Source of the DNA: an uncultured Campylobacter sp.
GTDB taxonomy: Bacteria > Campylobacterota > Campylobacteria > Campylobacterales > Campylobacteraceae
Assembly: GCA_900539255.1 (NCBI GenBank)
Contig: UQBJ01000006.1
Location: forward strand, 1-64,000
Direction: 5' to 3'
DNA length: 64,000 bases
Part shown: piece by piece, positions 1-7,601 of the stretch
Layout: each line of letters begins with the position of its first letter
How positions within the stretch are numbered: the first letter of the stretch is position 1
Notes under the pieces: generated by a model
Databases searched by the model: none
Told to the model about the DNA's origin: nothing
What the model saw: only the letters and a program-made list of their open reading frames with translations
Made by a program: the position numbers and the translations under genes

Positions 1-10
1 GGGGGGGGGG
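1..10 (+). repeat. Poly-G tract (at least 10 G) at window edge
   Basis: The window opens with ten consecutive G. In Campylobacter such tracts are contingency loci whose length changes by slipped-strand mispairing. Downstream of it the three frames stop at 47-49, 52-54 or inside the next gene, so it could lie near the 3' end of an upstream gene whose body is outside the window. The true length is unknown because the tract may continue upstream. Confidence 0.6.
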
Positions 11-69
11 ATTTTGTCTTTTTGTTTTTCGCCGATTTATTTGCGTTGATATAAAAACAAGGACAAATA

Positions 70-1198
70 ATGAGATATTGCAGTAAATGCGTGATGCCAG
101 ATACTCGCCCCGGTATAAAATTCACCAAACTACAAGGGGGGGGGGTGGATTTGTTCTGCCTGCGCTCATCATTTAAACAAAGAAAAAACAGACTTTAAAG
201 CTCGTTTTAAAGAGCTTGAAAAACTCTGCGACAAGCACCGCCATCGCAACGGCAAATTTGAATACGACTGCGCTATGGCGGTAAGCGGGGGCAAGGACTC
301 TTACTTTCAAGTGCATATAATGAAAGAAAAGTTAGGTATGAACCCCGTGCTTTTCAGCGTGGAGGACAACTTCACAAAGACTGAGGCGGGCAAGAAAAAT
401 TTAGCGAATTTGTCCGCTGAATTTAAATGTCATATCATTTCGTTAAAACCAGATATAAAAACCCAAAAAGCCGTGATGAAAAAGACTTTTGAGAGATATG
501 GCAAGCCCACTTGGTTTATAGACCGCTTGATTTATAGCTTTCCTTTTGCGATGGCACTTAAATTCAACACGCCCTTGCTTGTGTATGGCGAAAATGTGAG
601 CTATGAGTATGGTGGAGATGATGACGCAGAAACGCCTTGCGCTAAAAATATCTTTTTAAACGGCGTGGCGAGTGATTTGGACATAAGTGAATTTATCGAT
701 GAAAAAGAAGGCATAAGCGAGCGGGATTTGCAGCTTTTCTTTAAGCCGACAAAAACGGATTTGGATAAGCTTGAACCCATATATTTGAGCTATTTTGTCA
801 AGTGGAATTCGTATGCGAACTATCTTTTTGCTAAAAGTAGGGGGTTTATGAATTTGCAAGGCGAGTGGGACAGAAGCCATTGTGCTGAGAACTTCGACCA
901 AATCGACAGCATAGGCTATATCCTGCAAGCGTGGCTCAAATACCCCAAATACGCCCACGCTATGGCGAGTGATTATGCTTCGCGCCTTGTTAGGTATGGA
1001 CTTTTAAGCCGAGAAGAAGCCGTGAAAATCGTCTCTCAAAGAGACCACAGGCTTGATAACAAAGTAGTAGAGGACTTTTGCGCCTTTGCAGGCTACACAA
1101 AGGCTGAATTTTGGAGCATTGTAGAAAGGCATTATAACAAGGATTTGTTTTACAAAAACGAATTTGGCGAATTTAAAGTAAAAACGCCTTTGAACTGA
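70..1198 (+). CDS. ptmG: PtmG-like sugar amidotransferase, phase-variable and OFF here
   Basis: The protein is of the PseA/WbpG N-acetyl-sugar amidotransferase family and by position corresponds to C. jejuni PtmG, which converts legionaminic acid on flagellin to its acetamidino form. Translation should start at ATG 70, behind AAGGA at 59-63. The start region encodes a CxxC knuckle (C4, C7), then a G10 tract at 136-145. Read as sequenced, the frame ends at TAA 196-198 after 42 codons. The rest (first ATG 275, PP-loop SGGKDS just inside) is in a different frame. With G9 (or G12) the frames join and give about 375 residues with a second CxxC (C28, C31), completing a zinc ribbon. The gene is therefore intact but switched OFF in this read. 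It leads the legionaminate genes on the same strand. Confident on family, fairly confident on ptmG. Confidence 0.82.
136..145 (+). repeat. G10 contingency tract inside ptmG
   Basis: Ten G lie between CAA (codon 22) and TGG. Nine G give the in-frame reading GGG GGG GGG TGG ATT TGT; ten G shift into a stop 51 bases on. The tract sits exactly between the two cysteine knuckles of the predicted zinc ribbon, so it also encodes a glycine run in the ON protein. A sequencing miscount of the homopolymer cannot be excluded. Confidence 0.9.
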
Positions 1199-1281
1199 AT
1201 TTTAAGGCAGTAAAAAAGCTAAATTTACGCTAAAAAGGCGAGTTTGGAACTCTTTTTGCTTTAAAAGGGCAAAGGGGCAAA

Positions 1282-2292
1282 ATGCAAAAAACACTCATCA
1301 TAGCAGAAGCTGGGGTTAATCACAACGGAGATTTAAATTTAGCAAAAAAACTTGTGGAGGTTGCAAGTGAGGCTGGGGCGGATTTTGTTAAATTTCAAAG
1401 TTTTAAAAGCGAAGAAGTGGTGAGTTTAGACGCGCCAAAGGCAAAATATCAGCTTGAAAACGCGCAAGATAAAGCAGAAACGCAGTTTGAGATGATAAAA
1501 AAGCTAGAACTTAACAAAAACGCGCATTTAGAGCTGCTTGCTCACTGCCAAAAGTGTGGTATCGCCTTTCTCTCCACGCCTTTTGATTTGCCTAGCATTG
1601 CGCTTTTGGACGAGTTGGGGCTTGAAATTTTTAAAATTCCAAGCGGAGAAATCACAAATTTACCTTACCTCAAAGCTGTGGGCGCACTGCGTAAAAAAGT
1701 CATTTTAAGCACGGGAATGAGCGATTTGGGCGAAATCAAAGCGGCTTTGCAAGTTCTCATCAAACAAGGCACAAAAGAAAGCCACATAAGTATTTTGCAC
1801 GCTAACACGGCTTATCCAACGCCCTTTGAGGACATAAATTTGCTCGCCCTTAAAACCCTGCAAAAAGAATTTCCACGCCACAAAATCGGCTTTTCAGACC
1901 ACAGCCTTGGTATCGCTTGTCCTTTGGGCGCGGTGGCTTTGGGCGCAAGTATCATCGAAAAGCATTTTACGCTCAACAAAAATTTAGCAGGACCAGACCA
2001 CAAGGCAAGTTTAGAGCCAAACGAGCTAAAAGCGATGGTGCAGGGCATAAGAGAGCTTGAAAAGGCGATGGGAAATGGAGAAAAAAAGCGCACAAAAAGC
2101 GAAAAAGAAAACCTCAAAATCGCCCGCAAAAGCCTAGTAGCAAGGTGTGCGATAAAAAAGGGCGAGATTTTTGATGAGACGAATTTGACGACAAAACGCC
2201 CTGCCACAGGCATTAGCGCGATGAGATATGATGAATTTTTAGGAAAGGCGGCGAACAAAAACTACGCCAAAGATGAATTGATAAAAGAATGA
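1282..2292 (+). CDS. legI: N,N'-diacetyllegionaminate synthase (NeuB2/PtmC type)
   Basis: NeuB-family sialic-acid synthase that condenses phosphoenolpyruvate with a 2,4-diacetamido mannose derivative to make legionaminic acid in the cytoplasm. The N-terminal TIM barrel starts with AEAGVNHNGD and carries IPSGEITN near residue 120. The C-terminal 60 residues look like the SAF/antifreeze-like domain (RKSLVA onward). Length 336 aa is normal. The start follows GGGGCAAA. The stop overlaps the next gene as ATGA, so the two are translationally coupled. NeuB paralogues for sialic or pseudaminic acid cannot be separated by eye; the ptm gene order argues for legionaminate. Confidence 0.88.
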   Translation: MQKTLIIAEAGVNHNGDLNLAKKLVEVASEAGADFVKFQSFKSEEVVSLDAPKAKYQLENAQDKAETQFEMIKKLELNKNAHLELLAHCQKCGIAFLSTPFDLPSIALLDELGLEIFKIPSGEITNLPYLKAVGALRKKVILSTGMSDLGEIKAALQVLIKQGTKESHISILHANTAYPTPFEDINLLALKTLQKEFPRHKIGFSDHSLGIACPLGAVALGASIIEKHFTLNKNLAGPDHKASLEPNELKAMVQGIRELEKAMGNGEKKRTKSEKENLKIARKSLVARCAIKKGEIFDETNLTTKRPATGISAMRYDEFLGKAANKNYAKDELIKE

Positions 2293-3434
2293 AAAAGATT
2301 TGTGTAGTGAGCGCAACGCGTGCTGAGTGGTATTTGCTCAAAAATTTATGCGATGAGATACGAAACGATAGTGAGCTAAAACTGCAACTCGTCCTTACAG
2401 GAGCGCATTTGAGCGCTGAATTTGGGCTTACTTGGCGAGAAATTCACAAGGAATTTTATATCAGCAAAAAAGTTTCTATTTTGCTTGCAAGCGATGATAA
2501 AATCAGCATTTGCAAGACGATGAGCCTAGCTGTGAGCGCATTTAGCGAAGTCTTTGATGAGCTAAAACCCGACATAGTGGTGATTTTAGGCGACAGATAC
2601 GAAATGCTGGCTATCGCCACAGCGGCTTTGATGATGGGCGTTCCTATCGCTCATTTGTGCGGCGGAGAGCTGACTTTGGGCGCACTTGATGATAGCATAC
2701 GCCACGCTATTACGAAAATGTCGCATTTGCACTTTGCAAGCTGTGAAATTTACAAAAAGCGCATTTTGCAGCTGGGCGAAGAAAAACACCGCGTTTTTAA
2801 CTCTGGTTCTCTCAACGGCGAAGTGATAAAAAAGCTCAAACTTTTAAGCAAAAAAGAGCTTGAAAAGGCTTTAAATTTTCCCCTCAAAGGACAAATTTAT
2901 CTCATCACTTATCACAGCGAAACGCTCAACGCACAAGCAGCGCAAAGGCAGGTGCAGCTTTTGCTTAAATTTTTAAACACGCTTGATAATGCCACGCTCA
3001 TTTTTACCAAATCAAACGCCGATGAAAGCGGGCTTAGCATAAATTTAGCCTTGCAGAAGTATTGTGAAACGCACAGCGACAAGGCGAGGCTTTTTGACAA
3101 TCTTGGCTCAAAGCTGTATTTAAGCGTGATGAAACACGCTGCTGCCATCATCGGCAACTCATCAAGCGGGATTACCGAAAGTCCCTTTTTGAAAACGCCT
3201 TGCATAAACATAGGACAAAGGCAGGCTGGGCGTTTAACAAGCGCAAATGTGATAAATTGTGATATTTGGAGTTTAAAAACTGCCTTTGAAGTGCTGCAAA
3301 GTGCTAAATTTAAGGCAAATTTAGCGCATTTTAAAAACCCATTTCAAGCTAAAAACGCAAGCCGTTTTATCAAAGAAACTTTGAAAAATGCCGATTTAGA
3401 GTTGATTTTACAAAAAAAATTTGTGGATAGATAA
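2289..3434 (+). CDS. legG: Hydrolysing NDP-sugar 2-epimerase (NeuC2/PtmD type)
   Basis: NeuC-family enzyme that hydrolyses and 2-epimerises an NDP-diacetamido sugar, giving the mannose-configured substrate for LegI. The UDP-GlcNAc 2-epimerase fold is seen in GDRYEMLA near residue 100, the AHLCGGE segment just after it, and GNSSSGI near residue 290. Length 381 aa is typical. It overlaps legI by four bases (ATGA) and touches ptmE as TAATG, so it is inside the coupled operon. In C. jejuni the LegG substrate is GDP-linked, in line with ptmE next to it. Confidence 0.88.
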   Translation: MKKICVVSATRAEWYLLKNLCDEIRNDSELKLQLVLTGAHLSAEFGLTWREIHKEFYISKKVSILLASDDKISICKTMSLAVSAFSEVFDELKPDIVVILGDRYEMLAIATAALMMGVPIAHLCGGELTLGALDDSIRHAITKMSHLHFASCEIYKKRILQLGEEKHRVFNSGSLNGEVIKKLKLLSKKELEKALNFPLKGQIYLITYHSETLNAQAAQRQVQLLLKFLNTLDNATLIFTKSNADESGLSINLALQKYCETHSDKARLFDNLGSKLYLSVMKHAAAIIGNSSSGITESPFLKTPCINIGQRQAGRLTSANVINCDIWSLKTAFEVLQSAKFKANLAHFKNPFQAKNASRFIKETLKNADLELILQKKFVDR

Positions 3435-4468
3435 TGGACATTAACAAAATAAAATTAAGCCCAAATGCAAGCATAAAACAAGCCCTAAACACCATAGGCA
3501 AGGAGCGCGTGCGGCTTGGTATCATCGTGGATAAAGATGATAAATTTTTAGGAGTCATTTCTGATTCTAACATTCGCAAAGCCTTGATAGATGGCAAAAG
3601 CGTTAATGACAGCATAAAAAACATTTATACCAAAAACGCGCTCACCATAAGGGCGAATTTAAGCGAAGATGAGCTTTTTGCCCTTTCGTCAAAAACCGAC
3701 ATTTACGACTTTCCTGTGGTTGATGAAAAGGGCGTTGTCATCGGTGTGCGCTCTGTGGCTTCTGCCCTGCAAAGACAAAGGCTTACAAATGCCGTTGTGC
3801 TAATGGCTGGCGGGCTTGGCACAAGGCTCGCTCCGCTTACAAACACCACGCCAAAGCCTATGTTAAAAGTCGGCAAAAAGCCCATTTTAGAGACGATTAT
3901 ACAAAGATTTCACGCGCAAGGCTTTGAGAATTTCACGCTTTGTGTGAATTATAAAAAGCAAATCATAGAGGATTATTTTGAAAATGGGGCGAAATTTGGG
4001 GTAAAAATTTCTTACACCAAAGAGCGTAGCAAACTCGGCACGGCTGGGGCTTTGAGCCTGCTTAAAGGCGTGAGTGAGAGTTTTATAGTGATGAATGCTG
4101 ACATTTTAACAGAGCTTGATTTTAAAGAGCTTTTAAAGGCGCACAAAAAAAGCAAGGCAGCATTAAGCGTGTGCGTGCGTGAATTTAGCTATCAAGTGCC
4201 TTATGGAGTCATCGAAAAAAAGGGCAATTTCATCGGCAAAATCACAGAAAAACCCACGCAAAAATTCCTTGTGAGTGCTGGCATTTATGTGTGTGAGCCG
4301 CAAATCCTCGCCCACATACCCAAAAACAAGTATTTAGATATGCCAAATTTAACCCAAATGCTGCTTGAAAAGGGCTTTAAAGTATATAGTTATCTCATCA
4401 ATGACTATTGGATAGACATTGGGCGAATGGACGAGTTTGAAAAGGCAAATAAGGATTTTATCTTATGA
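3434..4468 (+). CDS. ptmE: GlcNAc-1-P guanylyltransferase PtmE, CBS pair plus nucleotidyltransferase
   Basis: PtmE makes the GDP-amino-sugar that feeds the legionaminate pathway of C. jejuni. Residues 1 to about 120 form two CBS motifs (LGVISDSNIR, FPVVDEKGVVIGV). A nucleotidyltransferase domain then starts with MAGGLGTRLAPLTNTTPKPM and contains VMNADILT (metal site) and DIGRMDEF near the C-terminus. The 344 aa length fits the family. The CBS pair suggests allosteric control by a nucleotide, which is an inference. It is joined to both neighbours by one- to four-base overlaps. Confidence 0.87.
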   Translation: MDINKIKLSPNASIKQALNTIGKERVRLGIIVDKDDKFLGVISDSNIRKALIDGKSVNDSIKNIYTKNALTIRANLSEDELFALSSKTDIYDFPVVDEKGVVIGVRSVASALQRQRLTNAVVLMAGGLGTRLAPLTNTTPKPMLKVGKKPILETIIQRFHAQGFENFTLCVNYKKQIIEDYFENGAKFGVKISYTKERSKLGTAGALSLLKGVSESFIVMNADILTELDFKELLKAHKKSKAALSVCVREFSYQVPYGVIEKKGNFIGKITEKPTQKFLVSAGIYVCEPQILAHIPKNKYLDMPNLTQMLLEKGFKVYSYLINDYWIDIGRMDEFEKANKDFIL

Positions 4469-5391
4469 AAACCCTTATCATCGGCTTTGGAAGCATTGGT
4501 AAAAAGCATTTTTTAGCCTTAAAAAATCTCAAATGCGAAGTTGCGGTTGTGTCAAAAAGCTGCGAAAAAGCTGAATTTAACGGGTATAAATTCACGCTTT
4601 TTAAGGATTTGAAACAAGTGAATTTAAAGGAATTTGAACTTTTTGTCATCGCAAATATCACAACCTCGCATTTTCACACGCTCAAAACACTTGACACAGC
4701 CGTGCAAGGCAAAACTATCCTTGTGGAAAAGCCCGTGTTTGAGAGCTTTTATGAGTATAAAAGCAAGCAAAATGCCATTTTTGTGGCGTATCTTTTGAGA
4801 TTTAACCCTGTGGTGCAGGCTTTGCGCCGTTTGATTGCAAATGGTATCGCACAAGGCGAAAAGCCTTATTTTGCGAGCTTTGTGTGCCACTCATACCTGC
4901 CAAATTGGCGAGCTTTGCCCTACACGCAAAATTACAGCGCGCACAAAGAACTTGGCGGCGGCGTGAGCCTTGACTTGTCCCACGAGCTTGATTTAGCTTG
5001 TTTTTTGTTTCAAAAACCAAAATTAAAATTCGCGCAAATTGCTAAAATTTCGGCACTTAAAATCAACAGCGATGACTTAGCTTTTTTTGCCTTGCAGGAC
5101 AAAAAAGGCGCAAAAATTCACATTGAGTTGAGTTATTTTTCTAAATTTAATGCGCGTGAAATTTGCATTCACACGCCTAAAAAAAGTTTTAAGGCTGATT
5201 TGCTGCAAAATGTCATCGAAATTTACGACAAAAAGGGCTTGTGCGAGAAAGCAAACTTTGAAAGCGATACCATAAAAACGCTTGAAAATTTACACCTTGC
5301 GCTCATCGACAAGGACAAAAGAGTGTGCAGTTTAAAGGGCGCTTTAAGGGTGCTTAAACTCATCGATAAAGGCAAAAAGGAACAAAAATGA
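4465..5391 (+). CDS. ptmF: Gfo/Idh/MocA-type oxidoreductase PtmF
   Basis: An N-terminal Rossmann motif (LIIGFGSIGKKHF) and an EKP motif (LVEKPVF near residue 90) identify a Gfo/Idh/MocA NAD(P)-dependent sugar oxidoreductase. A C-terminal alpha/beta dimerisation part follows (GGGVSLDLSHELD). In C. jejuni ptmF is required for legionaminate-type flagellin modification; its exact reaction is not evident from sequence. Length 308 aa. The start overlaps ptmE and the stop overlaps ptmB, both as ATGA, so the protein is made from the same transcript as its neighbours. Confidence 0.82.
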   Translation: MKTLIIGFGSIGKKHFLALKNLKCEVAVVSKSCEKAEFNGYKFTLFKDLKQVNLKEFELFVIANITTSHFHTLKTLDTAVQGKTILVEKPVFESFYEYKSKQNAIFVAYLLRFNPVVQALRRLIANGIAQGEKPYFASFVCHSYLPNWRALPYTQNYSAHKELGGGVSLDLSHELDLACFLFQKPKLKFAQIAKISALKINSDDLAFFALQDKKGAKIHIELSYFSKFNAREICIHTPKKSFKADLLQNVIEIYDKKGLCEKANFESDTIKTLENLHLALIDKDKRVCSLKGALRVLKLIDKGKKEQK

Positions 5392-6092
5392 TTTTGTGTA
5401 GTATTTGCGCTAGGGGCGGTAGCAAGGGCGTTAAAAACAAAAATATCCGCAAAATTAACGGCATAGAACTCATAGGCTATACCATAATCCAAGCCCGAAA
5501 TTCAGGGCTTTTCGAGCATATCATCATCTCTACTGATAGCGATGAAATAGCAAGCGTGGCGCAAAAATTTGGCGCGGAAGTTTTCTTTAAACGAGCGGCT
5601 GAACTTGCCAGCGACAACGCGGCTAAAATGCCTGTGATTAGGGACGCTCTTGTAAAAAGCGAGCAGCATTTTGGTTGTGAATTTGAAACGATTGTTGATT
5701 TAGACGCTTCTGCTCCGCTTCGTTCAAGTGCCGATATAAAGGCAGCTTACGAGCTTTTTAAACAAAGCAAAAAAGAGAATTTAATCACTGCCGTGCCAGC
5801 AAGGCGTAATCCTTATTTTAACTTAATCGAAATCTTTAAAAACGGCGAGATAAACAGCGCAAAGCCCTACTCATCGACTACTAGACAGGGTGCGCCAAAA
5901 TGCTACGATATGAACGCGAGCATTTATATTTTCACGCGCGAACGGCTTTTGAAAAGCGATAGCGTCTTTGGAGATAAAACCGCTTTGTATGTGATGAGTG
6001 AGGACACCGCCTTTGACATAGATAGCGAACTTGACTTTCAAATCGTGGAATTTCTCATCAAAAACAAAAATTTAGCGCAAAAGGATTTTTAA
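5388..6092 (+). CDS. ptmB: CMP-legionaminic acid synthetase (PtmB/LegF)
   Basis: Cytidylyltransferase that activates legionaminic acid with CTP before transfer to flagellin. The N-terminal P-loop-like ICARGGSKGVKNKNIR is the signature of CMP-sialate synthetases, and the metal-binding Asp lies in DLDASAPLR near residue 103. The DTAFDIDSELDF segment near the C-terminus is also typical. At 234 aa it is a standard-length family member. It overlaps ptmF (ATGA) and ptmA (TAATG). With legI and legG it gives three consecutive steps of the pathway; the dehydratase, aminotransferase and acetyltransferase are not in this window. Confidence 0.88.
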   Translation: MILCSICARGGSKGVKNKNIRKINGIELIGYTIIQARNSGLFEHIIISTDSDEIASVAQKFGAEVFFKRAAELASDNAAKMPVIRDALVKSEQHFGCEFETIVDLDASAPLRSSADIKAAYELFKQSKKENLITAVPARRNPYFNLIEIFKNGEINSAKPYSSTTRQGAPKCYDMNASIYIFTRERLLKSDSVFGDKTALYVMSEDTAFDIDSELDFQIVEFLIKNKNLAQKDF

Positions 6093-6856
6093 TGTTAAAG
6101 GGCAAAATCATCGTAGTCGCAGGGGCAAATGGGCGCATAGGCAAGGCACTTTGCAAGGAAATTTTAGCTCAAAATGGCACGCCCGTTTTGGCTGATTTAA
6201 ACGAAAATGCTGAATTTAAACGCTTGCTTGAAAGCGAATTTAAGGCGGATTTGATGAGCGTTGCGCTTGACATTTGCGACAAACAATCCTTGCAAAATGC
6301 GATAAATTCAGTATCTTGCAAGTATGGCAAAATCGATGGCTTTGTCAATAGTGCCTATCCTGTGGGCAAAAGCCACGAGCAAAAGCCTTATTATGAGCTT
6401 GAATTTGATGAAATTTGCGATGCTTTAAATGTGCATTTGGGCGGTTTTATCCTAGCAGCGCAAGAATTTGTGAAATTTTTTAAGGCGCAAAAAGGCGGAG
6501 TGCTTGTGAATTTAAGCTCGATTATGGGCGTTTATGCGCCAAAATTTGAAAACTATGCAGGCACGAGTATGCAAAGCAGCCTTGAATACAGCGTGATAAA
6601 AGCGGGTATCAACCATCTTGGGCGCTGGCTTGCCAAAGAGCTTTTTAACACGGGCGTGCGTGTCAATACCCTAGCAAGCGGCGGGATTTTGGACGCACAG
6701 CCTGAGAGCTTTTTGCGTGCGTATAAAAACTGCTGCGCGAGCAAGGGAATGCTAGAAAGCAAGGACATTTGCGGGGCGATTTGCTTTTTGCTGAGCGATT
6801 TGAGTGCATATATCAACGGACAAGTTTTGCTTGTCGATGACGGCTGGGGACTTTGA
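6092..6856 (+). CDS. ptmA: Short-chain dehydrogenase PtmA
   Basis: SDR oxidoreductase of 254 aa. The cofactor motif is GANGRIGKAL near residue 11. The catalytic set is Ser in LSSIMG near residue 143 and Tyr/Lys in YSVIKAGINH near residue 165. A C-terminal ..VLLVDDGWGL end is typical of the family. It is the last gene of the flagellar legionaminate operon and is needed for flagellin glycosylation in Campylobacter. The substrate is not visible in the sequence. Its ATG overlaps the ptmB stop by one base. Confidence 0.85.
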   Translation: MLKGKIIVVAGANGRIGKALCKEILAQNGTPVLADLNENAEFKRLLESEFKADLMSVALDICDKQSLQNAINSVSCKYGKIDGFVNSAYPVGKSHEQKPYYELEFDEICDALNVHLGGFILAAQEFVKFFKAQKGGVLVNLSSIMGVYAPKFENYAGTSMQSSLEYSVIKAGINHLGRWLAKELFNTGVRVNTLASGGILDAQPESFLRAYKNCCASKGMLESKDICGAICFLLSDLSAYINGQVLLVDDGWGL

Positions 6857-7005
6857 GCGAGTTTGAGTTTGGAATTTGAAAGTAGGTTAAAAAAAAAGTA
6901 ATTTTTGGGAAAGTTTTGATTTTTTGTTTGCTGTCAATGTGTCCTAAATTCAAAATCAAGCTGATTGCAAGATGATAATGAAATAAGATTTAAATTTTCG
7001 TAGAT

Positions 7006-7056
7006 AAAGAAAAGGGCAAGAGAGAGGGTCTTGATGTGCCGCTGTCCCCTCTTGCT
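7006..7056 (-). ncRNA. Candidate antisense RNA opposite a small ORF start (IsoA-like)
   Basis: A minus-strand TATAAT at 7068-7063 predicts transcription from about 7056. The RNA would fold at once into a stem (7055-7049 with 7022-7016, plus CCC:GGG 7048-7046 with 7028-7026, 3-nt bulge) and end in a T-rich run (TTTTCTTT), a self-terminating RNA of about 50 nt. It covers the ribosome-binding site and start codon of the 41-codon plus-strand ORF at 7034. This is the layout of AapA/IsoA-type type I systems of Helicobacter and Campylobacter. Pairing was done by eye. Confidence 0.5.
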
Positions 7057-7159
7057 AATGTTATTATATCATTTTATTTTGAATTTACACTATTTGACAC
7101 AAAAAAGACAACACATATTACAAACTAGGACTTTCGCAAGGTTTTTGTGGGGTTGGTAA
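7034..7159 (+). CDS. Possible small hydrophobic-cationic peptide (type I toxin-like)
   Basis: ATG 7034 is preceded by GAGAGGG with a five-base spacer and opens 41 codons. Residues about 5-19 are hydrophobic (PLLLMLLYHFIL) and the rest is Arg/Lys/His-rich, ending in LWGW. In the plus-strand RNA the ribosome-binding site lies inside the stem 7016-7028:7046-7055 and the ATG is in the 17-nt loop, so translation would be structurally masked. A possible plus promoter is GATAAT at 6974-6979. There is no homology claim; short ORFs arise by chance. The overlapping antisense promoter is what raises it above background. Confidence 0.38.
   Translation: MCRCPLLLMLLYHFILNLHYLTQKRQHILQTRTFARFLWGW
7063..7068 (-). 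promoter_or_regulatory. -10 box for antisense RNA
   Basis: TATAAT on the minus strand, in AT-rich context, seven bases upstream of the predicted start near 7056. Confidence 0.55.
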
Positions 7160-7182
7160 AAATCAATGGAGAGTAACAGCTT

Positions 7183-7422
7183 ATGAGACAACAAGGGAAA
7201 AGGACAAGACTTTCAGTGATGCCCTTTTTTGCTGATAAACGACCTTTATCAAACCCTAATAAATCTAATCCTACCACAAAAAAGCAAATAAATCGCCCAA
7301 AGATGATGATGAATTTTGATTTAGAGCAAATGCGCTCAATTTTAAAGTGTTGTTGCGAAATTTATGGCACAAAATTCAAGTCCAAAATAAAAACCTTTAA
7401 TCAAACAGCACAAAAAAGTTAA
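7183..7422 (+). CDS. Hypothetical basic 79-residue protein
   Basis: ATG 7183 follows GGAGAG at 7169-7174. The product is lysine- and asparagine-rich with a KCCCEIYG cysteine cluster near residue 57 and no recognised domain. Its middle (NPTTKKQ) is encoded by the short DNA repeat that also occurs inverted at 7561-7595 and 7931-7957, so the frame may be only a chance opening in repeat-rich DNA. No neighbour suggests a role. Confidence 0.25.
   Translation: MRQQGKRTRLSVMPFFADKRPLSNPNKSNPTTKKQINRPKMMMNFDLEQMRSILKCCCEIYGTKFKSKIKTFNQTAQKS
7261..7298 (+). repeat. Short dispersed repeat, copy 1
   Basis: AATCCTACCACAAAAAAGCA at 7268-7287 recurs in reverse orientation at 7561-7595 (near exact), 7931-7957 (diverged) and, more weakly, 7812-7845. 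Consensus AATYCTRCCACAAAAAAGCA followed by C/A-rich bases. The four copies lie within 600 bases and nowhere else that I noticed in the window. Confidence 0.6.
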
Positions 7423-7450
7423 ATTCATCAGCTTTTAAGTTTTGATGAGG

Positions 7451-7456
7451 TATAAT
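7451..7456 (+). promoter_or_regulatory. -10 box of tRNA-like RNA
   Basis: TATAAT in T-rich upstream context (AGTTTTGATGAGG precedes). A start seven to nine bases downstream coincides with the 5' strand of the closing stem at 7465. Confidence 0.6.
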
Positions 7457-7462
7457 GCCTTG

Positions 7463-7561
7463 TGGGTATCGCTTGATGCGTGCAACGAAGTAGCAGCAAC
7501 AAGTCTCTCGTTAAGAGTGGTTGATATTGCAGGTGCAACTCCTGTCGGCGATACCTTTTTT
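7463..7561 (+). ncRNA. Novel tRNA-like structured RNA with T-tail
   Basis: A 91-nt unit is closed by a perfect 8-bp stem (GGTATCGC 7465-7472 with GCGATACC 7548-7555) and is followed directly by six T, as in a factor-independent terminator. Just inside the 3' strand is a T-arm look-alike: stem 7529-7533:7541-7545 with a seven-base loop TGCAACT. A middle arm pairs CAAC 7497-7500 with GTTG 7519-7522 and CTCT 7505-7508 with AGAG 7514-7517. There is no plausible anticodon loop and no CCA end, so it is not an ordinary tRNA, although an 8-bp acceptor brings tRNA-Sec to mind. The promoter at 7451 and the T6 tail make a stand-alone sRNA gene likely. Confidence 0.5.
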
Positions 7562-7595
7562 GGCTTGCTTTGTTTGCTTTTTTGTGGTAGGATTT
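7561..7595 (-). repeat. Short dispersed repeat, copy 2 (inverted)
   Basis: The reverse complement of 7574-7595 matches 7268-7289 over about 22 bases (AATCCTACCACAAAAAAGCA). It starts exactly at the T-tail of the tRNA-like RNA. Confidence 0.6.
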
Positions 7596-7601
7596 CATCT
7601 A

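Noticed and set aside
7463..7561. Reading the tRNA-like RNA as a true tRNA or tRNA-Sec
   Set aside because: The 8-bp acceptor fits tRNA-Sec, but there is no UCA anticodon loop, two unpaired bases separate T-arm and acceptor, and no CCA end; the following six T fit a terminator.
7463..7561. Signal-recognition-particle (4.5S) RNA
   Set aside because: The conserved GGAA tetraloop region and long single hairpin are absent.
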